Assembly: GCA_003117195.1 (NCBI GenBank)
Contig: BDSI01000127.1
Coordinates: 1-64,000, forward strand
Source of the DNA: Eudorina sp. 2006-703-Eu-15
Lineage: Eukaryota; Chlorophyta; Chlorophyceae; Chlamydomonadales; Volvocaceae
Direction of reading: 5' to 3'
Length of the DNA: 64,000 nt
Part shown: in pieces, positions 1 through 9,804 of the stretch
Layout: the number at the start of each line of letters is the position of its first letter
How positions within the stretch are numbered: position 1 is the first letter of the stretch
Notes under the pieces: generated by a model
Told to the model about the DNA's origin: nothing
The model's database searches: none
The model's input: only the letters and a program-made list of their open reading frames with translations
Made by a program: the position numbers and the translations under genes

Positions 1-275
1 CAAGCCGTTAGCTCAGTCGGTAGAGCGCAAAGGCTCTTAACTGTTGGTCGTGGGTTCGAGCCCCACATTGGGCGAAGAGTGTTTAATTGTGTTACATATG
101 TATATCAAGTTTTATACGTGTGTGGGTATAAACGATACATGACATTCACTCATGTAACAAGGCACACTTTATATCCTATGTTGAGGTGCATGATTGGGGA
201 TTTAGGGGTTTGCACAAGCACACATCTACTTTATTTAGGTTTTGGTCAGGTTCTGCTCTAACGCCTGCCTCATCA
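1..275 (+). repeat. tRNA-Lys-headed SINE, copy 1
   Basis: Bases 1-74 resemble a tRNA-Lys (CTT) but are decayed: the 5' acceptor strand no longer pairs with the 3' strand, the D loop has an extra base and the anticodon stem is disturbed. The T arm and 3' end are intact. The following 200 bases, ending in CTAACGCCTGCCTCAT at 260-275, recur next to the tRNA-Lys at 14131-14414 (inverted) and, with a 5'-truncated head, at 35873-36090. A shared tRNA head plus shared unrelated tail at three places is the structure of a tRNA-derived SINE. The window edge cuts the left flank, so a target duplication cannot be tested. Confidence 0.75.
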
Positions 276-403
276 TCTCCTCCATATTTGCATTGGACTT
301 GCAGATGTAATCGACATACTTGATTATGTCCGTCTGTTCCCAGTTCCGATTGCATCACTCTCAGGTATCAATGTATCTGTGGTGAGGACAGAACCCCTCC
401 GTC

Positions 404-476
404 CGAGCCTACCAGGGATCGAACCTGGAATCTCCGGTTCCGTAGACCGGCGCTTTATCCATTAAGCCATAGGCCA
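404..476 (-). tRNA. tRNA-Arg (ACG)
   Basis: Read on the minus strand this folds as a 73-nt tRNA without an intron. The anticodon stem is CCGGT/ACCGG with loop CTACGGA, so the anticodon is ACG. The T stem is CCAGG/CCTGG with TTC. The acceptor pairs except for a T-C clash at the first position and one G-T wobble. It may be a functional Arg isoacceptor or, given the SINEs nearby, a slightly decayed SINE head; no second copy with a shared tail is present in the window. Bases 276-403 and 477-607 around it contain nothing I recognise. Confidence 0.7.
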
Positions 477-607
477 CCTATTGTTCAGCAGTCAGGTAAT
501 GATTGCCACACGTCGCAGTCCCGTCGCGTCGATGTTTCACTGTGCATTTGTTACTTGTTCACAGGAACTTATTGCCAATCCATGTTGCTCTTATTCATTG
601 ATTCATG

Positions 608-2187
608 AAAACAGTTGAGACACAGGACACAAGTGCAGTCTATCAATGGGTGCACCAAGCAACTTCGGCTCTGTCATCACTTCGGTTTTGAAGCATGGAG
701 CTAATTGGCACTATGTTGTACCATGGTTCAGTGGATTCTGCATTCAGTAATTTCCAGAGCCCTCCACCACCCTGGTGACATAGGTTACTGTGCCCTGGGT
801 GTAAATTATGTAACAAGTCTACCATCAAGATAAGGGTTGAGACATGACAGTTTTCAGTTGAAAGGTTTACAGTCTGCTGTAATTTCACTGTGACCGCCCC
901 AAACGGGCTGCAATTTGAGCTTCTCACAGTGTACATACTTTGTAGCCGTTACATGGTGGACCCGTACCCCGACCGGGTGTTCTAACCGGCCAAGAAAGCT
1001 CTTAGGAGCCTCACCTCATCAACCCCTACCATGGACTGTGCACCCATCCTCCGTCCTTCCTCCGTTCATACTGGATTTACCATCCCTTTAGGTGAATATG
1101 ATACTCCAGATCTTTGGGTGCAAAATCCATGTGTAGCCGTCCGGAGCTGTAGTAGTGTCTGCACTCCATGTACACACCTCCCCTATTCGTTTTTTGCCAA
1201 TAGCTTAGTTCCGAAGGAACGTAGTGATCGTAGGAACTGAGCAAGGTTTGGTACGGCATAGTACGGCTGACTGAAGCGATATGTTTCGCACTCTCTCCTG
1301 TTTCAGCATTCTGCTGTTCACAGTAGAGAGCACTCACATCACTGTGAGTGACCACTTTCCATCCCTTTGTTGCCCGAGCCTCCCCTGGCTCGTTCTCCCC
1401 GCCCATGGTCACCATCCTCCTCAGTGCTGGCGGCGGCTGGCAGCGGCGGCCGTGAAGGCCGGTAACCGGCCCGACACTGGGCGGCGCCCGTGACGGGGTT
1501 TTTCTTGGAGGACGCAGGGGGGTGGGGTGGGGGGGGCGCAAGAGCGGGTCTGTCGGAAAGACGGCTGTGCTGGCGGACCGGAACAGCCATCCGCCCCACG
1601 GGCCATAGGCGGCAAGGGCCAGCCCTCCGCCGGGTTGGGGGTGTGTTGGTAGAGTGGCCGCTTCTTGCGGGTCACTGTTGCTGGCCGGGGGGCGGTGGGG
1701 TTTTTTGGCTTGTGGCTCCTGTTCCCGTTTTTTCCCGCCGCGCTTGCCCTGGCTGGGTTTTTCCGTTTCGGGAAGCATGGGGCGGTTTTCCCCCTGCCCG
1801 CGTTGGCGGTTGGCGCCGGGGGCTGTTCTGGGGTGTTCTTGCCGGGTGGCTGCGTCGGGTCGTGGCTGTCTGTGCTCGCTCGCTCGTCGTCGCGCGCGCT
1901 CGATTTCGTTTGCCTTGTTCGCCGGTCTTGGTGCGGCGTTCACTCTTGGCGGTGCCGTTGGGTTGCCGTCCTGGTGCGCCCTGCTGGGGCGCTGACTTCG
2001 TTTTCTGGCTGGGCGCGCGGCGACACGTGTCGCTTGTTTCTTTGCTTTTTGCTGGTGTGGGTGCTCTCTGCAGTGTAAATGGTCCATCGTCAGGCCGCTT
2101 CCTTCGCCAAAATGTGTGGTGCATCTTGCCGTCAGCTCGTTACAGCAAAAGCGGAAGTCAGCCGATAGAGTACCAAACTCGATGTTG
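608..2187 (-). repeat. Repeat R, left arm of long inverted repeat
   Basis: This stretch is the reverse complement of 11412-12686 with high identity by eye, from the outer end AAAACAGTTGAG inward to CTCGATGTT at 2187. It then continues at 5686-5776 beyond an inserted LINE. It has about 400 extra bases (roughly 1450-1848) absent from the right arm, inside its ORF. The two R copies face each other head to head across about 5.6 kb. They could be terminal inverted repeats of one large element or two independent insertions of one family. No target duplication is evident at the outer ends. Confidence 0.8.
1077..2187 (-). CDS. Conserved unknown ORF of repeat R (left copy)
   Basis: An open frame of about 370 codons runs through R, and its N-terminal and C-terminal parts are repeated almost residue for residue in the right arm. 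It starts with a Cys/His-containing stretch (FRFCCNELTARC and HCREHPHQQK), continues with a basic Arg/Ala/Pro-rich disordered region, and ends with a 100-residue ordered-looking segment containing SVSRTMPYQTLLSSYDHY and GGVYMECRHYY. The middle holds the extra 400-bp segment found only in this copy, which stays in frame. I do not recognise the family. Codons upstream of 2187 belong to the LINE-A tail, so the true start lies elsewhere or is lost. It could be the ORF1 of an uncharacterised element. Confidence 0.5.
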
Positions 2188-2723
2188 AATGAATGAATGA
2201 ATGTTACAGCGGACCCCAACGGGATCATCGGTTTATACCAGAGCAAGCCCCAGTAGGCCCCACCGCCAAGGCGGCAGGTCACCTCCACACCACAACGCCG
2301 CACCCAGAGAAAACACACCGGGCCATAACCCCAACCAGTCAGACACCGAAGCAAGCAGAGGCGCGCAGCGGGGCAACACTACCAAAGGGATAGGCACAGC
2401 AGCGGGCATAATCCCCAGAAGTGGATAAAGCCAAGCACAGGGGAGGTCGCCCACACAGGCACCCCATTACCCAGCTACCACCACCTCTGAGGCACCCAAC
2501 GCAGCACCCTCTCGAGGTCTTGGAAGGCCCACGCCTGGCTCGTGACACTGCCCAGCGACCGCTAGTGGGGTAACCCGCATCATAAGAAATAACTTGGCCA
2601 AAACACCAAAATGCCAACGGGAGCCCAACCTCCGCCCCAATCTGAGGGTAGGCCCGGTCCCCAACTTGAACCCCGGTTCGGAGAGCCCGACGATAAACAG
2701 ACAGAGGGCGGGGAACCCGCGCC

Positions 2724-5685
2724 TCATCCTTCTTCAGGAGCAGGTCCCGCACATCGCAGGACTCCCCCCGCCACTTTCAAGAAAGGGTGGAAAGGGCCCA
2801 CTGAGCTCCAACCCCGTCTCGGGAGCCCCAACTGGGCGAACCCGTGGAGGCGCCCCCAAAAGTCAGCGATTGCGCGCCGCTCCCCTTGTTCTGCCAATAT
2901 CGGTCCCGGCCGGATCGTCTGACCCTGACCAGGTGCTGACCGACGCAGGGTGGCCGCCATGAATCGGCGACCAGTCTCCATGGCCGCAATCGCGGCCAAC
3001 ACCACCACATCCCAAACAACTTGCTCCACGGGTGGCGGGGGTTCCGCCAGCCAGACCTGCGGCCTCCGTATCCGTGCCCCTAGGCGCGCTTCCAACTGAC
3101 CCACCACCGCCTGGGCCACTCGGCATGACCAGAAATGGTGCTGTCGGGGTGTCTCTGACCCCCCGCCTTCCGCTGGTATCCCCCGCATCCACACCGTGTC
3201 ACCCTCGCGTGTCGCATATGGGAATTGCCCAACAACGGGACGCCCTCGACTGTAAGGCGCCAAAAGGCCTCCTTATGCTCATTTTCCCACCGGATACTGA
3301 GCCAAAGGCGGCTCAGCAGCCCCTGGATCCGGGCGGCCGCCACCTGAGAAATCGGGTCGGTGGCTCCCAGTCCTACCGCCTCACAGGCAAACAGCAAGTG
3401 AGCCGCGCTGCGGCGTTCCGCCACCTCGGCTAGTTGCATCGCTGTCCCCACTCGAACAGAGTACTCGCTCAGGGCCACCTTCAACCCATTATTCAACCTC
3501 CAACCCATGCGATCGAGCAACATGGCCGTCACCTCCTCTTCCGTGAGCACATTCGCCCCCTGGACCCCGTTCGCTCGTGCCGCTAGGGCTGCTGCCACCC
3601 AGGCCGCTGGTAGCCTTACTTGAAGTTCTACCAGCCGCCGGTCTAATTCGGCCCATTGCCGCCAATCACCCCATCGCCCGGGCCCCGTGGGGATACCCAG
3701 GCAATCTTGTACGAATGTCGCCCACGCCCGTGCGGCGCATCGTGCCATGCGGGCGGAGTCTATGTAGTTTGGCTCTGCCCAGCCGTCGGTTACCATCCGG
3801 AGCGTCTCCCCCACCCGGATTAGTTGTCCGACCGTTTGCAATCCGGTGTAGTCCACCAGGTCCGGGAACACATGCTCGAGGCCGGGGCGCCCCCCTCGGG
3901 GAGTTCCTCCGGGAGTAGTGGGTTTCCCCACAGTGGTGCGTTCCAGCACCACGCCCCGGCGCGAGCGGATGGTCGGCGATGTCCACCACTCTCGGCAGGG
4001 CGGCTAGGGCTGTCACGACCCGCTGTACCTCGGGTTCTAGCCTTCGGATCCCTCTCCATGGACTGTCGGCCGTTGCCGTGAGCACCATGCACGGCTTCCA
4101 TGCCGCTGAGGCGTCTGCTAGGATCGTGTCCACGACACGTTGCCAGGGGCGGCCCGCTGGTGGCGGATCCTCCTCATGTACCGCCGCGCTGTTGAGGCCC
4201 AGCGCGCTCGGATATGTTCCCGCAGCGGCAGCGCGCCGAATCCCCCACCGCCGGGTGCCCAAGCAGCAGGCTACGTGGCACCCCAGTGGGCCGCCTCTCG
4301 GTGGCTTCGGGGCCCTGGGCCCTATCTACCAGGCGTGCCGTCCACCCTTCGAGCCGGTCTATCACTGTCTCCGGCGGCATGCCGCCATGCTCCATGTGCC
4401 AAGTGAGTCTGTGCAATCCGTACGCCGCGGCAGCCGACGCCCTCCCGAAGGCGGACAGTGACAATTGTGCTATCCTCGTGAACCTGACACGAACTTTGTC
4501 CATCTGCGCTCCCCAGTCCATCTCCGGAGTGCCATCCACATCCGTGTACGGCAGGCCTAAGGCCGTGGCGGTTTGGACCAGTCTCATCCCGCCCCGAACC
4601 TCCTCATCTCCGGCCTCCACCCCTTTCTCAGCGGGTCCCACCGGTAGTAATTCCACCTTGTCCGGGTTCAGTTTCTGTCCCGATCCCTTGGCGAAGGTCT
4701 CCATGCTCGCCAGGAAGCAGGGTGGCTATCTTATTTTGCAGAGTATCTACGGCCGGAGATACTCCTTGCCCAATCGTGCTGAAAGTATCTGTCGGAGGGA
4801 GCTTTTGCCGGCATTTTATCTACTCAAAGGGGGCTTTTCCCCGTGCGAGAGGCCATGAGTATCTAAAACCCCATTTTCGCACCGAGGGAAAGTATCTATC
4901 AAAACGCAAGGTTTTCGGCCGAATATATATTTATATCTTAAGATAGCCACCCTGCCAGGAAGTGCTCGAGTTCGGCCGAGCTGCCCATAATTACTTCGGT
5001 GTCGTCTGCATATTGCATGGCCGTGGTTAGGTCTTCGTCGGCAGGGCGGAGGCGGATCCCCACCCTCCGGTGCTGCAGCCAGCACAGCAGCGCCTGCGCC
5101 ACGAATAAATAGAGCAGGGGGGCCAGGGGACATCCCTGGCGCACGCCCGCCTGCATGGGTACCATCTTCGACTGGAAGCCGTTGACCACCGCCAGGGATC
5201 GCGTGGAAGTGAGGAGGGTCCGCACCCACGTGGTGAGTCCCTCCCCGGCTCCCATGATCTCCATCACGTCCAACAGGAATCCCCGATCAATAGTATCATA
5301 CGCCTTTGCGATATCCAAGAAGGCCACAACGCACGATCGGTCTTGCCTCGCCATGAGGCGTGGCAGTAGCCGCAGGAACAGAATGTTCGCCCCAATCAGC
5401 CGGTCTGGCAGGAAGGCAGATTGTTCCAGGGCAATCACCTTTCCCAAGGCCGGGCCTAACCGATTTGCTAGTGCTTTGGTCAAAATACGGTAGTCCGTAT
5501 TGAGCAGAGTGATTGGCCTATAGCTGCCAGGATCATGCCGTACTCCCCGATTTTTGTAGATGACCGTGATCACCCCGTCCACAAACCCCTCCGGAGTGCG
5601 GTGGGTCCTGGCGATGGCCGTAAAGAGATCAGCCAACACAGGCGCAAATTCCTCCTTGAACGCCTTGTAAAGATCCCCCGGGATG
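2724..5685 (-). pseudogene. Reverse transcriptase remnant of LINE-A
   Basis: Four overlapping frames together encode most of a LINE reverse transcriptase and its C-terminal region. The best-preserved part (4955-5685) has YRPITLLNTDYRILTKALANR, FLDIAKAYDTIDR, AGVRQGCPLAPLLY and the catalytic YADD box at about 5010. Skipping the MITE and one copy of its 8-bp target duplication continues the same frame into METFAKGSGQKLNPDK, which is the conserved region just after the catalytic box. Downstream the frame changes near 4230, 3930 and 3220. The last segment ends in a zf-RVT-like HHFWSC motif. Multiple shifts and the lost 5' half make it non-functional. Confidence 0.85.
4718..4954. mobile_element. 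hAT-type MITE, copy 1
   Basis: This 237-bp element begins CAGGGTGGCTATCTTA and ends in its inverse, TAAGATAGCCACCCTG, and is flanked by the 8-bp direct repeat CCAGGAAG (4710-4717 and 4955-4962). An 8-bp target duplication with termini starting CAGGG is the hallmark of the hAT superfamily. It has no transposase, so it is a non-autonomous derivative. It interrupts the LINE-A reverse transcriptase, whose frame reads through perfectly when it is removed, so it arrived after LINE-A. A relative with the same termini lies at 32151-32552. Confidence 0.93.
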
Positions 5686-5776
5686 TTGTTGTAAGTACGT
5701 AGCTTGTCAACACATTAGGCGACCACATAAGTTTTGCCCTTCATGCACCCGAATTCTACTGTGTGCCATGCCAGAT
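5686..5776 (-). repeat. Repeat R, remainder of left copy
   Basis: These 91 bases are the reverse complement of about 11412-11504 and are the part of the left R copy beyond the LINE-A insertion. The match ends at the ATCTGGCATGGC boundary in both copies, which marks the inner end of R. Confidence 0.8.
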
Positions 5777-6317
5777 GTGGCCCATGGCTGAGTGGCCAAT
5801 AGCTGACGCTTGGATGTTGACCACAGCCTTGGCCAAGTGTGTGGGTCAAATTAGAAATGTAACTTGGATGTGTACAGTAGTAATCGAAGCCAAAACTACT
5901 GTAGCTACGTATAACTAACGATTTACGGTTTGAGATGCTCACATCACTTACAGCCCAGAGGATGTCTTGCACATGAATTCACACCCCTAATAAAGTCTAT
6001 TAATGGTTCAGCGGTAGCTATGAGTTTGTCCTTAGATAAAGGACACCAAGGATGTGTGAAGTGTAAATACGGATTTACAAAATCCCTGTTTGCTGATACT
6101 TGTTTGAATTTTGGACCAATCAATGCATGCTGAGATAAACAATATTTACAAGTAGACATTGAACTGTACTCACCCGTCAGGTGTCATCAATGCCGGATGT
6201 TTTGATTGATGACGGAACGGGATCTACCGTACCGCCCTGTTGATTAGTCAAGGTGTACCCATAGCGTTGTTCAGTTTGATGAGCAATCATATGAGAATCA
6301 CCGATTGGATCCATGCA
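5777..6317. other. Non-coding spacer with palindrome
   Basis: No gene is visible. There is a 9-bp perfect inverted repeat at 5873-5903 (TACAGTAGT/ACTACTGTA, 13-base loop) and the short A-box repeat described separately at 5996-6047. A stretch near 5785 (TGGCTGAGTGGCC) looks like a tRNA A box, but no complete tRNA fold can be made around it. Confidence 0.5.
5996..6047 (+). repeat. Short repeat with tRNA A-box-like motif, copy 1
   Basis: About 52 bases, nearly identical to 35733-35784, contain TGGTTCAGCGGT (TGGCTCAGCGGT in the other copy, which fits the Pol III A-box consensus). They are followed by a hairpin with arms TGTCCTT/AAGGACA and a 5-base loop. Sequences on either side differ between the copies. 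It may be the 5' end of another tRNA-derived SINE family. Confidence 0.5.
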
Positions 6318-6388
6318 GCACCAGTGGTATAGTGGTAGCATAGGTCCTTGCCACGGACCAGACCCGAGTTCGATTCTCAGCTGGTGCA
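6318..6388 (+). tRNA. tRNA-Gly (GCC)
   Basis: A 71-nt tRNA fold: acceptor GCACCAG pairs perfectly with CTGGTGC, discriminator A; anticodon stem GGTCC/GGACC with loop TTGCCAC gives anticodon GCC; the T stem CCGAG/CTCAG has one C-A mismatch. There is no intron. Five bases downstream lies a 7-bp hairpin with a 4-base loop (6393-6410). It is the best-preserved tRNA between the two R copies and probably functional. Confidence 0.88.
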
Positions 6389-6414
6389 CATTCCTATAAC
6401 ATATTATAGGCAAT

Positions 6415-6542
6415 TGTACTATAATTTTTGCATTTCATGCATGGAAAACTTAGTCCATGGTTCGCCGCTGCGGGGAATCGAACCCCGGCCTCCCGCGTTC
6501 TTATCATTGACAGGCGGGGATACTGACCACTCTAAGTACGAC
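6415..6542 (-). repeat. tRNA-Asp-headed SINE, copy A
   Basis: On the minus strand bases 6542-6463 form a tRNA-Asp-like sequence with anticodon GTC, an intact T arm and 3' end, and a 10-nt intron (ATGATAAGAA) after position 37. The 5' acceptor and D-arm strand is degenerate, so it is not a working tRNA. The bases that follow (CCATGGACTAAGTTTTCCATGC and on to about 6415) match those after the tRNA-Asp at 14850-14931. Shared head plus shared tail suggests a SINE. It abuts the broken 3' end of LINE-B. Confidence 0.7.
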
Positions 6543-9500
6543 ATTAAACGCAAGAACGAGGCTCCCCAACCGCCCCGTTCAGCATCGGTGAGTGCATCGA
6601 TAACCTCCTGACATAGGACTGCGTGTGCGACCGTGCCCTTCTGCGTCTGCAGGCGGTTCCAAAAGCGAACCACTTGCTTCACCAAATAGTAATGCAGGGG
6701 AAGCTCGGCCAATTCTGCGAAAAGAAGGCGGTGGGCTGGGCGAGCAGCCCCCACAATTTGTCGCATGAACGCAATCTGCAGCTGGACTGCATCATCGTGT
6801 AGGCATGCTTCAAAAAGTCCTTCTGCCAGGTTGTTCGCATCGCGTCGTCTCCCCACCCTGTTCAAAACCTCTGTCAACGCAAAAGGGCCCCAAGCCTGAC
6901 AACCATACAGCAAAATCGCTCGAACTTGAGTGGCAAAACACCTCATTCGCACGTCGGGGGCGAAAAGCTTCAGCTTATCCAATTTGGAGCTCAAAGAGAA
7001 CATAGCGGCCCGGCCGGTATCGTTCAACTGCTGTCGGCAGGCACTGAAAGGCCGCGAGGGCCCATACACCAGGCCGAGATAACGCGCGCTGTCCTTGGCT
7101 GGTACTACTTGCCCGGAAAGCCGTAGCTGCTCGCAGGCTGAACTAACCTCTGTACGCCGGGACTCATCGCATGCAAAAACTAAACGCTCACATTTCGCTA
7201 CATTAGGCCGCATTCCAAAAGCCTCACAAAATTGGTCCACAAGGCCCAGCAGTTCCGCCATACGTTCCACGGACGTCGCCAATAGACTCACATCATCTGC
7301 GTAAAGCAGGATGGAAACGCGCTTGCCACCCACCAGGGGTACCTCGTGCTTCCGCGCTCTGGCGACCACCAGGTCGTGCACGTCAATCAAGTCCGCCAGC
7401 GTCTCAATGAAAAGGCCGAACAGTTCTGTCGACAGAGGGCAACCTTGTTTCACTCCCTGCTTCGACTCAAAATCCCCGCCGCCGACCTTCCCATTAACCT
7501 TCATGACCATGCACACCTTCTCATACGCTCTTTTTAGGGCCTCCAACATGGGTCCACCAACACCTCGCTCTTGCAAACGAAGCCACATGTGCTCGCGCGG
7601 CACCCTATCGAACGCCTTCTCAAAATCGATTTGCACAATGATTAGCGGGGGTTGCCCTGCACGCCGGTGACGCATGGTGAGATGTTGCTTCACGAAAAGG
7701 TGGTGGGCGGTCCCGAAGCCCCGCCGAAAACCTGCCTGACATGGGTGGCGCAGAGCCAACTGCTCCGCGGCTACCATCAGCCGATGGAGAAGCAGTGACG
7801 CGTAGCACTTTGCAAGCGCTCCACCCACTGCAATGCCTCGATAGTTCCCAACCACCTTAGGATCACCTTTTTTCAGTAATGGTGTCATGACAGTGGTGGT
7901 GAACTGTCGAGGAAAATTCCCCGTAGCTCTGATATGCTCAAGCAACACGTGTAGTGCCGGGACAATGCAGTCAACTTCTTGGCCTAATCTGCCTTGATTG
8001 TCAACACGTGGTAACCGCGCGTACCGGTAACACTCTGACGGTGACCGCTCTAGCCCGGGCGCCTTACCATTAGGTAACGTAGCTACAGCGCGCGTCACCT
8101 CCTCTAGTGTGAAAGGCTCGTCTAGTATGCTAGCCGCACGTTCTTTTCTATCCAAAACAGTTCGACAAGCACGCCAGGCCCCCTCCCCAAGTCTCGCACC
8201 AAAGAAAGATATGTAATTGAGGATATCGTGCGCTTTTCCAACGCCCGTCTCCCCAACTCCTGCATTCAGCAATGAAGCAAAATGATCCCGAAATGCATTG
8301 ATGTCGTCAATAGCACAACGCTCCCTAAGCTTCCCGCCCAAAGCGCGCCATAAGGCGCGTTGATCATGCCTACAGCTAGCCACGAACTCTCGCATCCTCT
8401 CCGTGTCATAAGCGGCCCGGGCGTGACGTTTTGCACGATTGAGGGCACAGCGTGCCTGGCAGAACGCGTTCCAGAGCGGGCCGGACTTGTTCTCCACTCG
8501 TCCCGGACCTAACTGACGTCGACAGTCTATCATATGCTGTCGGGCCTGCTGACACTCCGTATTCCACCAGATCGCACCTCCACCGGGCTGCACTCCCTCA
8601 GTTGGGCTCGGCACAAAAACTCGAACCATCACTCTGCGCAGAAGAGACCCTATGCGGTCCACCGCTACAGTGCTGTCACAAACGCCATTACGCAAATCCT
8701 CGGCTATACCGTTCAACACCGTCATAGCATGTGACCCCTCGGAGAAATGAGCAGCGTAATCGCGGTAACGGTTAATATCAAAGGTCGCTTTCTTCTTCCG
8801 ACCCCCGCGGGAGCATTTAGCTTGTCCACACCAGCAGCCTGTACCCCAAGTACAAGTGTAACCGGGCGGTGGTCGGTCGGCTCCCACCCATCAGGGGTGA
8901 GCAACTCTCCAACCCTCAACCAGACCGTGTGCCGAAGGAGTCGGGGTGTTGACAAGAACAAATCGATCATACTCCCGCCCGCTTCTCCCTTGGGAAAAGT
9001 CAGGCGGCCCTGCAAATCGCCCGCCACTCGACCGTTCAAAACTAGCAGCCCTTGAGATCGACACATAGCGCCCAACTGCTGTCCAGCAAAGTTGCAGATC
9101 GTGTCCTCACTTCTACGTCCTCGGATCCCGTTGTAATCCTGAAGGTTAACCCCACCTGGCACGTCTAGGAACTCCTGTAGAGCCGATAATTGATCCACTT
9201 CTGGTACGTCGCAGATATGCGCGGGCAGATCGGCAGGTGTGGACGGGTGCTTTGTGTGGTGTGGACTGGACAGCCGTGCATTCAGATCACCGGCTAGCAA
9301 CACGTCCTCTCCCGGCTCCCTAAGCTCCAGGATGCTCTGTTGTATTCTCGTAAAAGCGGACTCCGCCGCCGCCACGCGCTGTGTATGCGTATCGCCTCCA
9401 GCCGTGTATACCCTGGATGTCTCCGGGGCCAGGTAGCATGCACCCAGGAGCACACTTCCCGAAGCAAGACTCAGACGTGCCCAAAGGACTTCACAACCGG

Positions 9501-9804
9501 CTAGGACATTGTCTTTGCGCAGGACGGAGACACAGTCAGCCAGGGACTCACGTACATACAAAACGACTCCCCCATAGTCGGCACGGACAGCGCTCCGTGA
9601 CCGGTGAACCCGCACAAGTCGAAACCCCTCCAAGGATACGTCAGTGTCAGGGATGGTGTCGGTGAGATGCGCCTCAGTGGCGATGATGAGATCATGGTTA
9701 GTCACAAAAGACTTGATCCCTATACGGTCCAGCTTAAAGATTCCTCTCTCCCGCAAACCGTGCACATTCCAAAGCAGAATCCTAAGCCCCCGGCTCACGT
9801 GTTC
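6543..9804 (-). pseudogene. LINE-B ORF2: APE endonuclease and reverse transcriptase, frameshifted
   Basis: The first part (9804 to about 8790) is an exonuclease-endonuclease-phosphatase domain: WNVHGL, IIATEAHL, LLAGDLNARL, a MIDLFLS box and TDHRPVTL, the usual catalytic Asn, Glu, Asp-x-Asn, Asp and Asp-His residues. A single-base shift near 8800, in a purine run, moves the frame. The second part (about 8800 to 6543) has the linker and a full reverse transcriptase with FRRGFGTAHHLF, IDFEKAFDRVPRE, GVKQGCPLSTELF and YADDVSLLAT (about 7290). A thumb-like region follows before the frame runs into the SINE. It makes and inserts the cDNA in an active copy; here the shift and the lost 3' end inactivate it. 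Confidence 0.88.

Larger units (their letters stand above)
2188..5685 (-). mobile_element. LINE-A, 5'-truncated non-LTR retrotransposon
   Basis: A leftward non-LTR element is inserted inside repeat R. Its 3' end, at 2188, is a short (ATTC)4 tail following TGTAAC. Its 5' end, near 5685, falls inside the reverse transcriptase, so the endonuclease is missing. Joining the R sequence on both sides restores the uninterrupted site seen in the other R copy at about 11500, apart from a few bases (AAC or AACATC) that may be the target duplication. A hAT-type MITE interrupts it at 4718-4954. Simple-repeat tails and 5' truncation are typical of target-primed reverse transcription. Confidence 0.85.

Noticed and set aside
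1..74. Functional tRNA-Lys gene at the window start
   Set aside because: The acceptor strands no longer pair and the anticodon stem is disrupted, while the same sequence with a common tail occurs elsewhere.
2193..2454. N-terminal extension of the left R ORF above 2187
   Set aside because: These codons lie in the LINE-A 3' tail and are absent from the other R copy.
5770..5850. tRNA-Leu/Ser-like sequence after repeat R
   Set aside because: Only an A-box-like string is present; no acceptor or anticodon stem can be formed.
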